Assembly: GCA_015501585.1 (NCBI GenBank) | Contig: JADNRY010000167.1 | Span: 78,198 to 142,197 of the forward strand | Length of the DNA stretch: 64,000 bases | Source: Rhodocollybia butyracea | Lineage: Eukaryota > Basidiomycota > Agaricomycetes > Agaricales > Omphalotaceae | Reading direction: 5' to 3' | Shown: positions 54,619-64,000 of the stretch, piece by piece | Layout of the letters: each line of letters opens with the position of its first letter | How positions within the stretch are numbered: the first letter of the stretch is position 1 | Notes under the pieces: model-generated | Seen by the model: only the letters and a program-made list of their open reading frames with translations | Databases searched by the model: none | Told to the model about the DNA's origin: nothing | Program-made: the position numbers and the translations under genes

Positions 54619-54952
54619 GAAAAGCCATTTTTGCCTAGGTGACCCCAGAGTGGCCTAAAGCAAACTAGGTGACCTATGAATCCTATGGCATCCTAGGAAT
54701 TTGGGCTCATCCCTTGCCAGTCAAGGCTCTTGAGGATTCCCTAGGTTTGCCTAGGTTTGCCCAGGTGTTCCCCAGGTGTTCCCCAGTAGGCAAACCTAGG
54801 CTTGCCCTGGGTTTGCCTAGGATACCCTAGGGAATCCTCAAGAGCCTTGACTGGCAAGGGATGAGCCCAAATTCCTAGGATGCCATAGGATTCATAGGTC
54901 ACCTAGTTTGCTTTAGGCCACTCTGGGGTCACCTAGGCAAAAACGGCTTTTC
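54619..54952. mobile_element. Fold-back element 1
   Basis: Two 127-bp arms (54619-54745 and 54826-54952) that are reverse complements with very few differences, around an 80-bp core rich in cctagg and ccccagg. Arms start gaaaagcc..tttttgcctagg. No coding sequence. No certain target duplication. It shares the arm core aggtgacctatgaatcctat with the element at 59427-59800. Confidence 0.85.
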
Positions 54953-55087
54953 CTGATGAAAAGAGCACAAATCACAAGCCAAGCCAAATCAAAATGTGAA
55001 TAATTGTGAAAATAGTAAGGTATAATAAAGAGTGTAAGCTGTATAAACATAAACAAAGTAAAGTACTAAAGTTGGTAATATTTATGA

Positions 55088-58000
55088 TTAGCTAGCATCG
55101 CGAATCTCACCACCATCATCATCAGAACTCCATTCAGACTCGTCACTACTACGATTTTGTCCATATTTTGTATTCACTTTGCGACAAAGTGCCTTTTCAG
55201 GTACAACACCAACATGAAGCCAGTTCCCAAGTACTGTACTTTGTCAGATGTTGTCAGCTGTAAGTTTATGACGCTGCTTTGAGACCACCAAACCACCATG
55301 AGCAAAAGATGTTTGACATCTGTGCTCATGGCTGGAGCACTCAGGAAGTCCAAAGCCATGCATGACAAAGCCTGTATAGGTGTGAAACTATCACAGTCTG
55401 TACCAGCAAGTAAATGGCTCCAGTGATCAATGGCCTCTTCCTCAGACACTGCACCATTGATGAAGTCTTCAAAAGGGTCATGATCCACTGAGGTAGCAGG
55501 TGCATCAAGTTCACCGAACTCATCTACAGAGTCTTCACCTGCAGAATGCATGCCTGAAGTTTGGTGCTTGATCAATGGCCTGTAATACTTGTGCCAGGTC
55601 CTGCGAGCAGCGCTAACTGCGCTATCAATCCAATCATCTTCCCATTCTGCTCTCTGAAAGTAAGTTTTCCAGTATTTTGGGTGAAGGACTTCAACATAAA
55701 TGAGCGAAAGAAAATATAAGGAAATATAAAATCACTCATGCATTGCTGTCTTCCACATGATAGACTCATCCATGAGGGAGTAATACTTGTCCAGCACCAT
55801 AACCGCACGTTGAACACGGCGTTGTATAGTCAAAGGGAGTGTCTCATCATTGATGTTCTGTCAAAGTTTCCAGCTAAGGAGATCTATAGTTGGGATGACT
55901 TGTGCAAGCATAGGGTATTTGGTAGTGCACATGCAGATGGTAGCACACTTGAGAAGCTGAGCAAGTAGAATAGTTAGACCATATACTACAAACACCTGAG
56001 AGAAGACCCACCTTTAGTATCAGAAGTAATTTCTCCAAAATCTCCCACTGAAAAATCAACATAAATGTTTTGTGTGAATATGACCAGAATTCTGGTCAGG
56101 GGAAAGGCACAGGGAGTTGAGTGCAAGCTTTAAGTCCAAAGCATGCCCCACAACATCATACATAGTATTCCATTTGGTAGGAACACACTTGATCATCTTC
56201 CACTTCTTAATATTGCAAAACTTGCAGTGACGGTTCAGAGCCTTCTGGAGCGGACACCCTTTCAATAGCAGCATTGGCCCAGCTTGATTATCTTCTGCAT
56301 TGCTGAATGAGCAAGAGTGTCTTCCTCTGCACTAGGCTCTGGCAAGGGGTCCTGGGCATTCATCGCACATAGAGCCTCAAGTTCCACCTGCTCCTTTGCG
56401 AGAATCTCCGCTGAAGCCTGTAAATTGAATTCATCTTCACCAAGACGGTTGTCTTCTTGGTCAGATACCCATTCATCAGGACCGCTGTCATCATCTCCAA
56501 CGGTAGTGGCAAGTGGGACCCAGTCCTTTATCTTACAAGGCTCAAACTGATCACAAAGAGCCTAACCTAATTAGCACTGTTCGAAGAATGAACATGCAAT
56601 ACATACATGATAGACAAGATTAAGGATTTGTCCAAAGCAGTGCACCTGTGTATCATGACCAGCAATGCTCTTGGTCAGGAAGTTGGATTTGAACATTTCA
56701 CCCAATCAATCTAGCATAGCATCATTATTTGAGGCATTGTCCCCAGTCTGACCAAGAATACCCTCCTCGATCCCATATTCCACCAAAACATCATAAGCCT
56801 TCTTAGCAAGATACTCCCCAGTATGGGCAGTGCTCATCTCAACAAGATCAAGTGTAATAACAAATAGCTTGGCATCATGAACAAAGGATACCATCAGCCC
56901 CATGAATTCATGGCTGTTGCCAGCACTCCAGCAATCAAAGACTGCATTAAAGCTGCCACTATACTGTGTAAGCAGATTCTTCACCTCGCCTTTGGTCATT
57001 TTGAAGGTGGTACCGATGTCTCGGCATAGAGTGCAACGGGAGGGAGGGATGGCCTCAGGATTGAGATATGTGCAGACATTGACAAGCTCATTGTCTTTGA
57101 CAAACTTGTCAGGACAATGGCGGCAAGTAACCCATGACAGCAGCTTGTAACAAAATTTGCCTTTGTGAAACTTGCGGCTAGGCTTCCCATTGATTTTGGT
57201 CTGCTGAGGTTTACCCCGTGCAGTGGCCTGAGCAGCCTCAGTGGTGAGGACATGTTGGTTGAGATTCGACATGACTGAGTTACCAACAGGTTGTATGTAG
57301 GCCTTATCCTCACTGGAAACACAGTTAAAAAGAGCACCAGTAGCAAAAACACCACACTCACTGCTTACACCAGAACTGGTGTTTAAATTTTTTGTCCTTC
57401 TGATCAAACATAACCGTGACTTTGTGGTAGTGCTTAGAGATGTCCACAAGTCCGGATCCGGAGCGCAAGTACTTGTGGCCTAAAAGGCCTGACTCGTGAC
57501 CCGCGGCTGACTCGTGGGAAACGGGTCGCTGACTCGCAAGTATTACTTGCGGGTCTCACAAGTACCTGTGGATCCGCGCACTAATCAAGTAGTTACAGCT
57601 ATATTCACAAGTATTTACCATTATTTACTTGCATACAGTGATTGTACAGTGTATAATGCTATTAAAACCTGTACTTTACTTGTTACACTAATTTCATACT
57701 ATTGTATGAAGTAAAAATGTACTGACAGTTAGGCTTTGGATTGTAGACAGCCTACGGCGATTGGGCGCTAAAATAAGCGCTCAGTCGCTGTGAGCTGTCT
57801 ACAACCTCAAACATGTGTGGCAGTACTTGATAAGTACTATAATAAATATGATACTATTAATTACTGTAAGTTTTGATCACCAACAACAAATATATGAGTT
57901 CATATTGCTTGCACAAGTCACACAAGTACTTGCAAGTCAACCGAAAATTGCAAATGTCTGACTTGTGACCTGCGCCTGACCCGTGGGAAACGGATCCTGG

Positions 58001-58604
58001 GATCCGCGAGTCACATACTTGCGGGTTTTCCCACGGATCTTACCTGCGAGTACTTGTGAAGACTTGGACTCGTGGACATCTCTAGTAGTGCTTGTAGAAC
58101 GGAGCCTTCCAGTTGCTTTGTACTGATGCTATGGAAAAAAAATTCAGTATGGAGAAAGATACTAATTGCAAACAACTGATGAAGATTCCACTTGTGCCAC
58201 TCCAAAGTACCTTTAGCAGGAGCATCTGAAGGTTCAGCCACATTTGGTAAAGGGTCCTGCTGCTCAACCCAGTTGAGATCCTCACCTGCACTGTCAGCTT
58301 CATCTACTGCTTTTGCCTTCTTCTTTGCCCGCTTCTTAACTGGTTTCTTTGGACAAGGAGTGTCATACTCTTCATCCGCATTGCCAGTGGCTTCATCAGA
58401 GCTAGCCTCTTCAGGTACTTTGTGTTTGGCTTTCTGTACCAGCACAACATCGGCTTCGGAAGGTGGAGCAGCATGATGGGACTTCTTTGGCTTGGAAGCT
58501 GGTGCACTGGAGTTGCATTTGGGTTGGTCAGAAGCTGGACATTTCTTTGTTTGAGCTGCAGGGGTTGACTTGGATGTAGATGTTGTCAATATATTCTTTG
58601 GCAT
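55088..58604 (-). pseudogene. hAT-family transposase relic
   Basis: Minus strand, broken by frameshifts and stops. Readable parts, N to C: a lysine-rich disordered region (58604-58150), WKAPFYKHYHKVTVMFDQKDKKFK across the insert at 57435, a WVTCRHC zinc-finger-like site, the catalytic region FDCWSAGNSHEFMGL, LDLVEMSTAHTGEYLA and GQTGDNASNND (57449-56706), IAGHDTQVHCFGQILNL, an acidic insert, VPTKWNTMYDVVGHALDL (about 56180), and the hAT C-terminal dimerisation motif ALDFLSAPAMSTDV, then after a frameshift AHGGLVVSKQRHKLTADNI (55370-55240). Stop at 55088. Its terminal inverted repeats were not identified. Long dead. Confidence 0.85.
57435..58084. mobile_element. Non-autonomous hAT-like element inside the transposase relic
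   Basis: 650 bp. Ends TAGAGATGTCCAC... and ...GGACATCTCTA with an 8-bp target duplication GTAGTGCT at 57427-57434 and 58085-58092. Subterminal regions hold repeated ctgactcgtg, gtgggaaacgg and acaagtact motifs in both orientations. The middle (57740-57805) is a hairpin, ttgtagacagc..gctgtctacaa. No coding capacity. Removing it restores continuity of the host transposase codons. Confidence 0.9.
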
Positions 58605-59426
58605 GGTATCAAGTCTGCGGCACAGCAGAGCATGAATTCAATTTGATGCAGTAGTCTCAGAGAGCACAAATCTAGTTCACTGCTCTCAACGCACAGAACA
58701 TGAATTCAATTTGATGCTTGAGTTTGTCTACTACCAAATCTAGTTTGAGTAGCAACAACAACCAGAGATGAGATTGAATCTGGAAAGCCATTAGTAAGTC
58801 AATAATGGGTAATAGAGACACTTACAGAATGCAAAGAATGGCCGCAAAATCTACTAGAGAATGTAAGACATGATATAAAAAACATAAGAAAGTCTTACTG
58901 TTCAGAACACAAAGAATGGCTGCAAAATCTATGAGAGAACGTTAGACATGATATCAAAAACATAAGCAAGTCTTACCATTGAGTGACTGTAATGTAGTAA
59001 AACAATCTTCAAAACAATGTCAGATCCAATATGAAAGTATGAAAGATGAAAAAAAAAACTTACCAGTGGGCAAGTATAACAGGACGCAGATGCTGTGTCT
59101 CTAGGATACAGCAAGAACAAGTACCAAATATAATTTGAGTATGAGTAAAACATACAAGAATCACCTCAATGTGTGCAGCTACCAAACTAGTTTGAGTAGC
59201 AAAGGTGGAAGGATACCCAAAAACAAGCGGTGGTGGAAGTGACAAAAAAAAACCGCTGTGTTTGTGTCAGTTTGGCTGGGCCTAGTTTGCACAAGTTTGG
59301 CTAGAAGCTAATTGGACTTAAGTGATCGGTGGATAAGGTGTGACTTTAAGTTTCCTTCTCTCTTCAGTCCCACCACACTCCCTCTTATGCTCCTTTTGGT
59401 CTTACTCTAAGTCTCTTTTGGCCAAC
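58605..59426. other. 5' flank of the hAT relic with short tandem repeats
   Basis: 58820-58974 is a ~77-bp unit repeated twice (aaagaatggc..gcaaaatct, gacatgatat, acataag.aagtctta). The 20-nt motif acatgaattcaatttgatgc also appears twice at about 58632 and 58688. Likely the 5' part of the hAT element. No gene. Confidence 0.5.
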
Positions 59427-59800
59427 CCCATCAGGAAAAGTGTTTTTTTCCTAGGAGCCCAAGGGTGGCCTAAGGACAACTAGGTGACCTATGAATCCTA
59501 TGTCATCCTAGGATTTGGCACTTGTCTTAAGGGACTCACAGCTTCCCAGGATATCCCAGGATTTCCTAGGATTTCCTAGGATACCTCAGGACAATTCCAG
59601 GACAACTTGGGGAAAACCAGGGAAAACTAAGGAAAACACAGTTTTGCCCTGGTCTTCATAGGACTTCCTAGGGAATCCTGGGAAACTGTGAGTTCCTTAA
59701 GACAAGTACCAAATCCTAGGATGACATAGGATTCATAGGCCACCTAGTTGTCCTTAGGCCACCCTTGGTCCCCTAGGAAAAAAACACTTTTCCTGATGGG
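59427..59800. mobile_element. Fold-back element 2
   Basis: 374 bp, ends CCCATCAGGAAAAGTG and its complement. Long inverted arms (about 120 bp) with core aactaggtgacctatgaatc, shared with fold-back element 1. The centre is built from cctagg/ccagg motifs. No coding sequence. Less perfect than element 1, so probably older. Confidence 0.8.
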
Positions 59801-61260
59801 CCCAAGCAGTCGTCTAATCTTACAGATTGACGCTGCCAAAATACAGATACTCAGCCTCAGTTGTTGGTATCTTTATCCCTTGCCACTCGGCTTAACATTG
59901 GTGTGCTACAGATTTTCTGCTGCTCGATTAAACATCGACAATTGGTGCTCTGGGGCCTCCCAACTCTAGGTACATTGCCCAATCTCAAAGTATGCATGCT
60001 CACCAATTTGTTAGACAAGTTTTTAGTTTTTGTAGTCTGAGTCGGTATCACTGTTTGTGTCGGTTCCATCGCAGTAAGACCTTCTTTCTCTTTCTGTGGC
60101 CAAGGCTGACAATGCTCACGTCAATTATAGCTGCAGTTCTCCGTTTGCACACAATTGTTATCAAGATAGTTAGTCAAAGCTGTTCATTGTACATATGGTA
60201 GGTACTAACAATCAGGAAGGCTTTGAAGGCCTATGAAGGCTATGTTGGGTGTATCTACAACAATGAAAAGGTCTTCGTCACTTCACCAAATATGAAATCA
60301 CTTCCCAACCTCCTGATTGGTACACAACAAGTCTGACTCCACTGAGATCTTCATTTTGGTGAGCATGATCCTTGTCTCTCACCCCAACCTTTCCATGAGG
60401 AGACATTGCATCTACTGCTTATTCCATTCCTGGCCTATCTGAGGGGGCACCAAAGTCTTATGGGTGCTACCATCTGAGGATGACTTTGAGCCTATGGCTG
60501 GTCAAGTTCTTTTACCAAGTCCAGTTGGTGTCATCTCAAAAAATTTTGCTGACAACTTAGATGTTGAGATTACTCGCATCTTGTCTCGCACATTGATACC
60601 ACCTCATCCTTCTTCATTGTGAACCACAGATGATGTAGCACCTTGTCAACCCAGCTCAGATCCCAAAGTGCGAGCTTACCGTGCGTGTTTGCACTACTTA
60701 CTTCAACATCTATGGGCACCTGCAGTTTATGGTGAAGCGGCAATGATGTGGCACATTGCTCAATGTGTTGGTCTTGAGCTTGATGCTCGAATTACATGGG
60801 TGCTTCACATGGAACCAACATTCACCAAAGTGATGGCTTGGAAGGTGCCTGCAATGTTTTCTGTTGTTGGGACTCTCACAGATTGGCTCAATGTTGCAGA
60901 AAATTGCTACCATGTAAGTTTACTTATTTACTTATTTTATTTTGTGGTATTGAAGTCATTACTGAAATCGTAGGCTGGAATCCTGGTATGGCTCTTGCGC
61001 AAGCTGAACGGCGACACAGAGACCGTTGTCCATGTTGTCCAATGGCATCACCAGAACCCTGTTCCCATGCGTACATATCCGGAAGGCCTTGTTTCATTAG
61101 ACAATAGTGTACCGCAGAACAAGATAATATACTCTGGAACTTTAGAGTCTCTTGAACGCTATGTTGGACTTCGTCATCTATCAACTTCATTATACTTACT
61201 ATGGAACAGTCTTCTCACTTTGTTACTATCTATGGAACGTTCTCTCTCGCTGTAACTACT
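59801..61260 (+). other. Decayed coding region, family not recognised
   Basis: Long stretches read as protein in shifting frames: KALKAYEGYVGCIYNNEKVFV (about 60210), VLPSEDDFEPMAGQVLLPSP (60470), KVRAYRACLHYLLQHLWAP then ARITWVLHMEPTFTKVMAWKVPAMF (60668-60915), a gtaagt intron at 60914-60973, and GWNPGMALAQAERRHR. Stops interrupt it (for example TGA near 60620). It sits between transposons and is probably itself part of a mobile element, but I do not recognise the domain. Confidence 0.4.
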
Positions 61261-61583
61261 GGTATGTGAACTAGTTGTACTATCTTTATCCTGCCCACTT
61301 GCCATTGCTTTATTATCGTGCTCTCGTCTATTCTTACTTACTTACCTTGTGCTCCATTCCACTCTCGTCTTATTACTCTCACTCCGTCTGTGAATGCTTC
61401 ACGCGTTGTACTTATTATTAACTCGCTGGACTTGTATTTAAGACTGTATGTACTTGTGAAATATCAAGTTGTGTTTTCTCTGTTTGTGTCTGTGTCTAGA
61501 CCTTCGTCTCCTCTGTGTCTGTGTGACCAGAGCCAACTAACAGTGTAGAGTACACTGTCTGCCTTATCGATCAACCTCTAATA

Positions 61584-61606
61584 GGTTATGGGCCCCGAGC
61601 CTAACC
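61584..61606 (+). promoter_or_regulatory. Likely primer-binding site of the second copia element
   Basis: ggttatgggccccgagccta is complementary to a tRNA-Met-like anticodon stem-loop (ggg-cccataacc, CAU anticodon) plus part of the D arm, analogous to the site at 16534-16561. It lies just before the Gag start. The LTR boundary upstream could not be fixed. Confidence 0.5.
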
Positions 61607-61607
61607 A

Positions 61608-64000
61608 TTGAAGCCACCATCCCAGACACCATTGTTGATGTCACAACAACCCAGCTCATCGAAACCATCCACACGAGCTTCAGCCACAACTAAGCCAGTT
61701 GCCGCCAACAACCCAGAGCTTCCTTGTGCCCTAAGACCACATCTTTGGATTCCAACAAAATACCAAGATTGTTACAACAGCTTACAGACAGGAAAATACA
61801 AATTTTGTAACCGGAAAATCTGTCCAAACAGATATGACATACCCAGTCCTACAGAAGACATACCAGAAATAACATCTGGAATAGCACACAGAATTGAAAA
61901 ATCCCAGGAGAAAGCGGCATTACCCAAACCAGCGGCACCAACATCACCTCCACAGCAGCCAGCCCAGAAAATATCAAGGGCATCATCACAAGCATCACAG
62001 GCCTCTCAATCACAACCAACACAGCCAAAGCCGCAGCCACCACCGCCGCCCCCACCAGCTCCATCACCAATACCATCAGATCACGATACTCCTTTGATCC
62101 CAAAATCAGATTTACCTCACAGCTCACCACCATCTGACGGAGACGATCCAGGATCATCAGACAAAGAAGAATCAGATAGCTATTCATCTGACGACAAGAT
62201 GTCCAAAGCACTGAAAGCATTTGACAAGGTCACCACCCTTAAACCGGATGGATCGAACTGGGACACATGGAAAAGTCGAGTAGAATTAGCTGCAAAGTCC
62301 ATAAATTATGGCAAGTACCTCACATGGAACCCCCATGAAGCAACAGACACACAAGAAGCCGGAAATACAGGAGATAAATCATCTGATACAGATTTGCTAA
62401 ATGCTTTAATTGGCAGATTATCGGATGGCATTTTTCGAAGGTATAGAAATTATACCAACACTTGTGATGTGTGGACAAATTTAATCGCTGATTTTTGACT
62501 CCAAAAATGCGCTCACGGAATCGCATCTGCAGAGACAGCTTCACACCATGCGTTGCTATGAACCATCTAGGGTTAACGAACACCTAGACACTATGTTGGA
62601 AATCCGAGACAGTCTTGAAACCCGCAGCATCCAATTTAGCGATGAAATGTTCAACAACACCATCATATCCTCTATCCCCAACCAATTCAGACCCACCATA
62701 AATGCACTTGTTGTAGTCATATCTCGAACCGACAAGAAACTGGCAACACAGGAATTGATTGCCACCATTCATGCAGAAGCACAGGGACACGTACGTAGTG
62801 CTAGTCATCACAACAAGGGGAAGAAGGAATCGGCTAACTATGCGGGAAATTCCCGAGGTCGAGGATTTTCTCAGAGGGGATTTTCTAGGGGCCGAGGAAA
62901 CTCGAAACCAAACGGACCTAACAGGTCTACTTCCGCATGTTTTAATTGTGGAGGGAAAGGACATTTTGCGAGCACATGTCCATCGCCAAAACGGCCACAG
63001 GCTAATCAAGCCAAAGAGAGTAGGGAAACTCATGAGCCGAAAGAGGGGAAGAAATCAGATGGAAATTGGAGATCTAGGCCAAAGGGGAAGGAAACTGCAT
63101 CTTCATCACAGATTGAAGAAGTCCCAGAATCATCTTGGGCAGCCATTGAGTTGTCATCGGACACCAGCTTCGTCTTTCCTCCCACCAAATCCTACACCGA
63201 GCTTGGAAACTCGACAGCATCTTTCCAGATGTCCCCAAATACAGCAGAAACATATCTCACATTTGATTTCAATGATATTGCTGATGAACACGAAACAGCA
63301 ATGATGGGAGCACATAGCTGAGGGGCTATACTATTTGATTCCGGATGTTTGAGCCACATGACTCCTATGGAGGACAGCCTCCAAGATCTAAAGTCTATTC
63401 CGACTAAAGTCATTCAAGCAGCCAATGCCGGAACTTTTAATTCTAGCATGGCAGGTACACTTCATTTGGATTTTCCAATTGATAACCATGGCAATACTTG
63501 AAACGTCCCGCTCCATAACGCCCTCCTATGTCCTAACATTCCCAACACTCTTATTTCCTTGGGAAAACTCGATGATGATGGATACAATATCCACATTGGG
63601 AATGGTTTACTCACCATGACTGACCCTAACAACAGGATCGTTGCACGTATTCCAAAGATCCATGGACTCTACCAGATTCCCATGGAGGAATATGCTTATG
63701 TTGCCGAAGATCGATTAGTATCACTCTATGATGCCCACTGCATCTTAGGCCATCAGAACTATGCTTATATTAAGCACTTATTCGCACACAACCAGATCAA
63801 TGGGATGAGATTGGATAAATCTCACATGGACGAGCCGGAATGCCGTACATGCTTGCTAGCTAAGGCAGCAAGATTTCCGATTGCCAAATTACAGTCTTCT
63901 CCACGAGCGGAGAATTACGGAGATGTTTTTCACATGGACGTCTGGGGACCCGCATCAGTTCAGACTATCAACCGTTGCACTTATGCCCTCACCATAGTCG
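61608..64000 (+). pseudogene. Degenerate Ty1/copia polyprotein, cut by the window end
   Basis: Gag with a proline-rich N-terminal region, then TLKPDGSNWDTWKSRVELAA (Gag core); a one-base frameshift at about 62496; Gag continues (LATQELIATIHAEA), an arginine/glycine-rich stretch, zinc knuckle CFNCGGKGHFASTC, an in-frame TGA at 63319-63321 directly before protease ILFDSGCLSHM, a second TGA at 63499-63501, then ISLGKLDDDGY, and integrase zinc site H..H..C..C (HCILGH, CRTCLLAKA) and HMDVWGP at the edge. Different lineage from the element at 11749: a longer proline-rich Gag and divergent integrase. Not able to make its own proteins as written. Confidence 0.9.

Noticed and set aside
61159..61583. 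Left LTR of the degenerate copia element
   Set aside because: An LTR should lie just upstream of the primer site, but its partner is outside the window and no sharp TG start can be chosen.
1..64000. CRISPR array, bacterial operon or prophage
   Set aside because: Spliceosomal introns throughout, no regularly spaced direct repeats with unique spacers, and only eukaryotic gene families.

Overview
The window is eukaryotic and fungal. Short introns (about 50-65 nt) with GT..AG ends interrupt almost every gene. The families present are typical of Agaricomycetes: basidiomycete-only multi-pass membrane proteins, a NACHT-WD40 STAND receptor, a LaeA-type methyltransferase, a cytochrome b561-type protein, Ty1/copia and hAT elements. 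The protein sequences look most like Rhizoctonia/Ceratobasidium relatives. That placement is my inference from family resemblance; no search was run. The locus is gene-poor, repeat-rich and heavily duplicated.

Layout. 0-4.4 kb: two tandem MFS transporter genes sharing a 10-nt microexon. 5.0-7.6 kb: decayed duplicates of genes that are fuller at 35.2-40.9 kb. 9.6-11.0 kb: a seven-TM membrane protein with a paralogue at 45.9-47.3 kb. 11.6-18.3 kb: a methyltransferase relic split by an apparently intact Ty1/copia element (identical LTRs) and by a possibly mitochondrial insert, and carrying a 78-bp perfect palindrome with a target duplication. 18.9-19.9 kb: the intact methyltransferase. 21.6-23.7 kb: a third, dead MFS copy holding a hAT-like MITE. 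25.3-26.3 kb: a small membrane protein. 27.0-31.3 kb: the NACHT-WD40 receptor. 31.8-34.3 kb (minus): a large soluble protein with a C-terminal membrane tail. 35.2-37.3 kb: an unknown nine-exon gene with one frameshift. 39.8-40.9 kb: cytochrome b561-type gene. 47.6-49.7 kb (minus): two decayed membrane protein genes. 52.5-54.0 kb: a short LTR element without pol. 54.6-61 kb: a transposon graveyard with two related fold-back elements and a hAT transposase relic itself invaded by a smaller hAT-like element. 61.6-64 kb: the start of a degenerate Ty1/copia element running off the window.

How it fits together. Three copies of a ~1.3-1.4 kb block (5.7, 20.1 and 37.5 kb) and the repeated order [unknown gene - block - b561 - minus-strand membrane gene relic - seven-TM gene] at 5-11 kb and 35-47 kb show that an old segmental duplication built much of the window. 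One copy kept b561 and the unknown gene mostly whole, and the other lost them. MFS, methyltransferase and b561 genes lie near each other, but there is no core synthase, so I do not call a biosynthetic cluster. The receptor is the best candidate for a defence or allorecognition role. Exon models were made by hand from splice signals, reading-frame phase and paralogue comparison.
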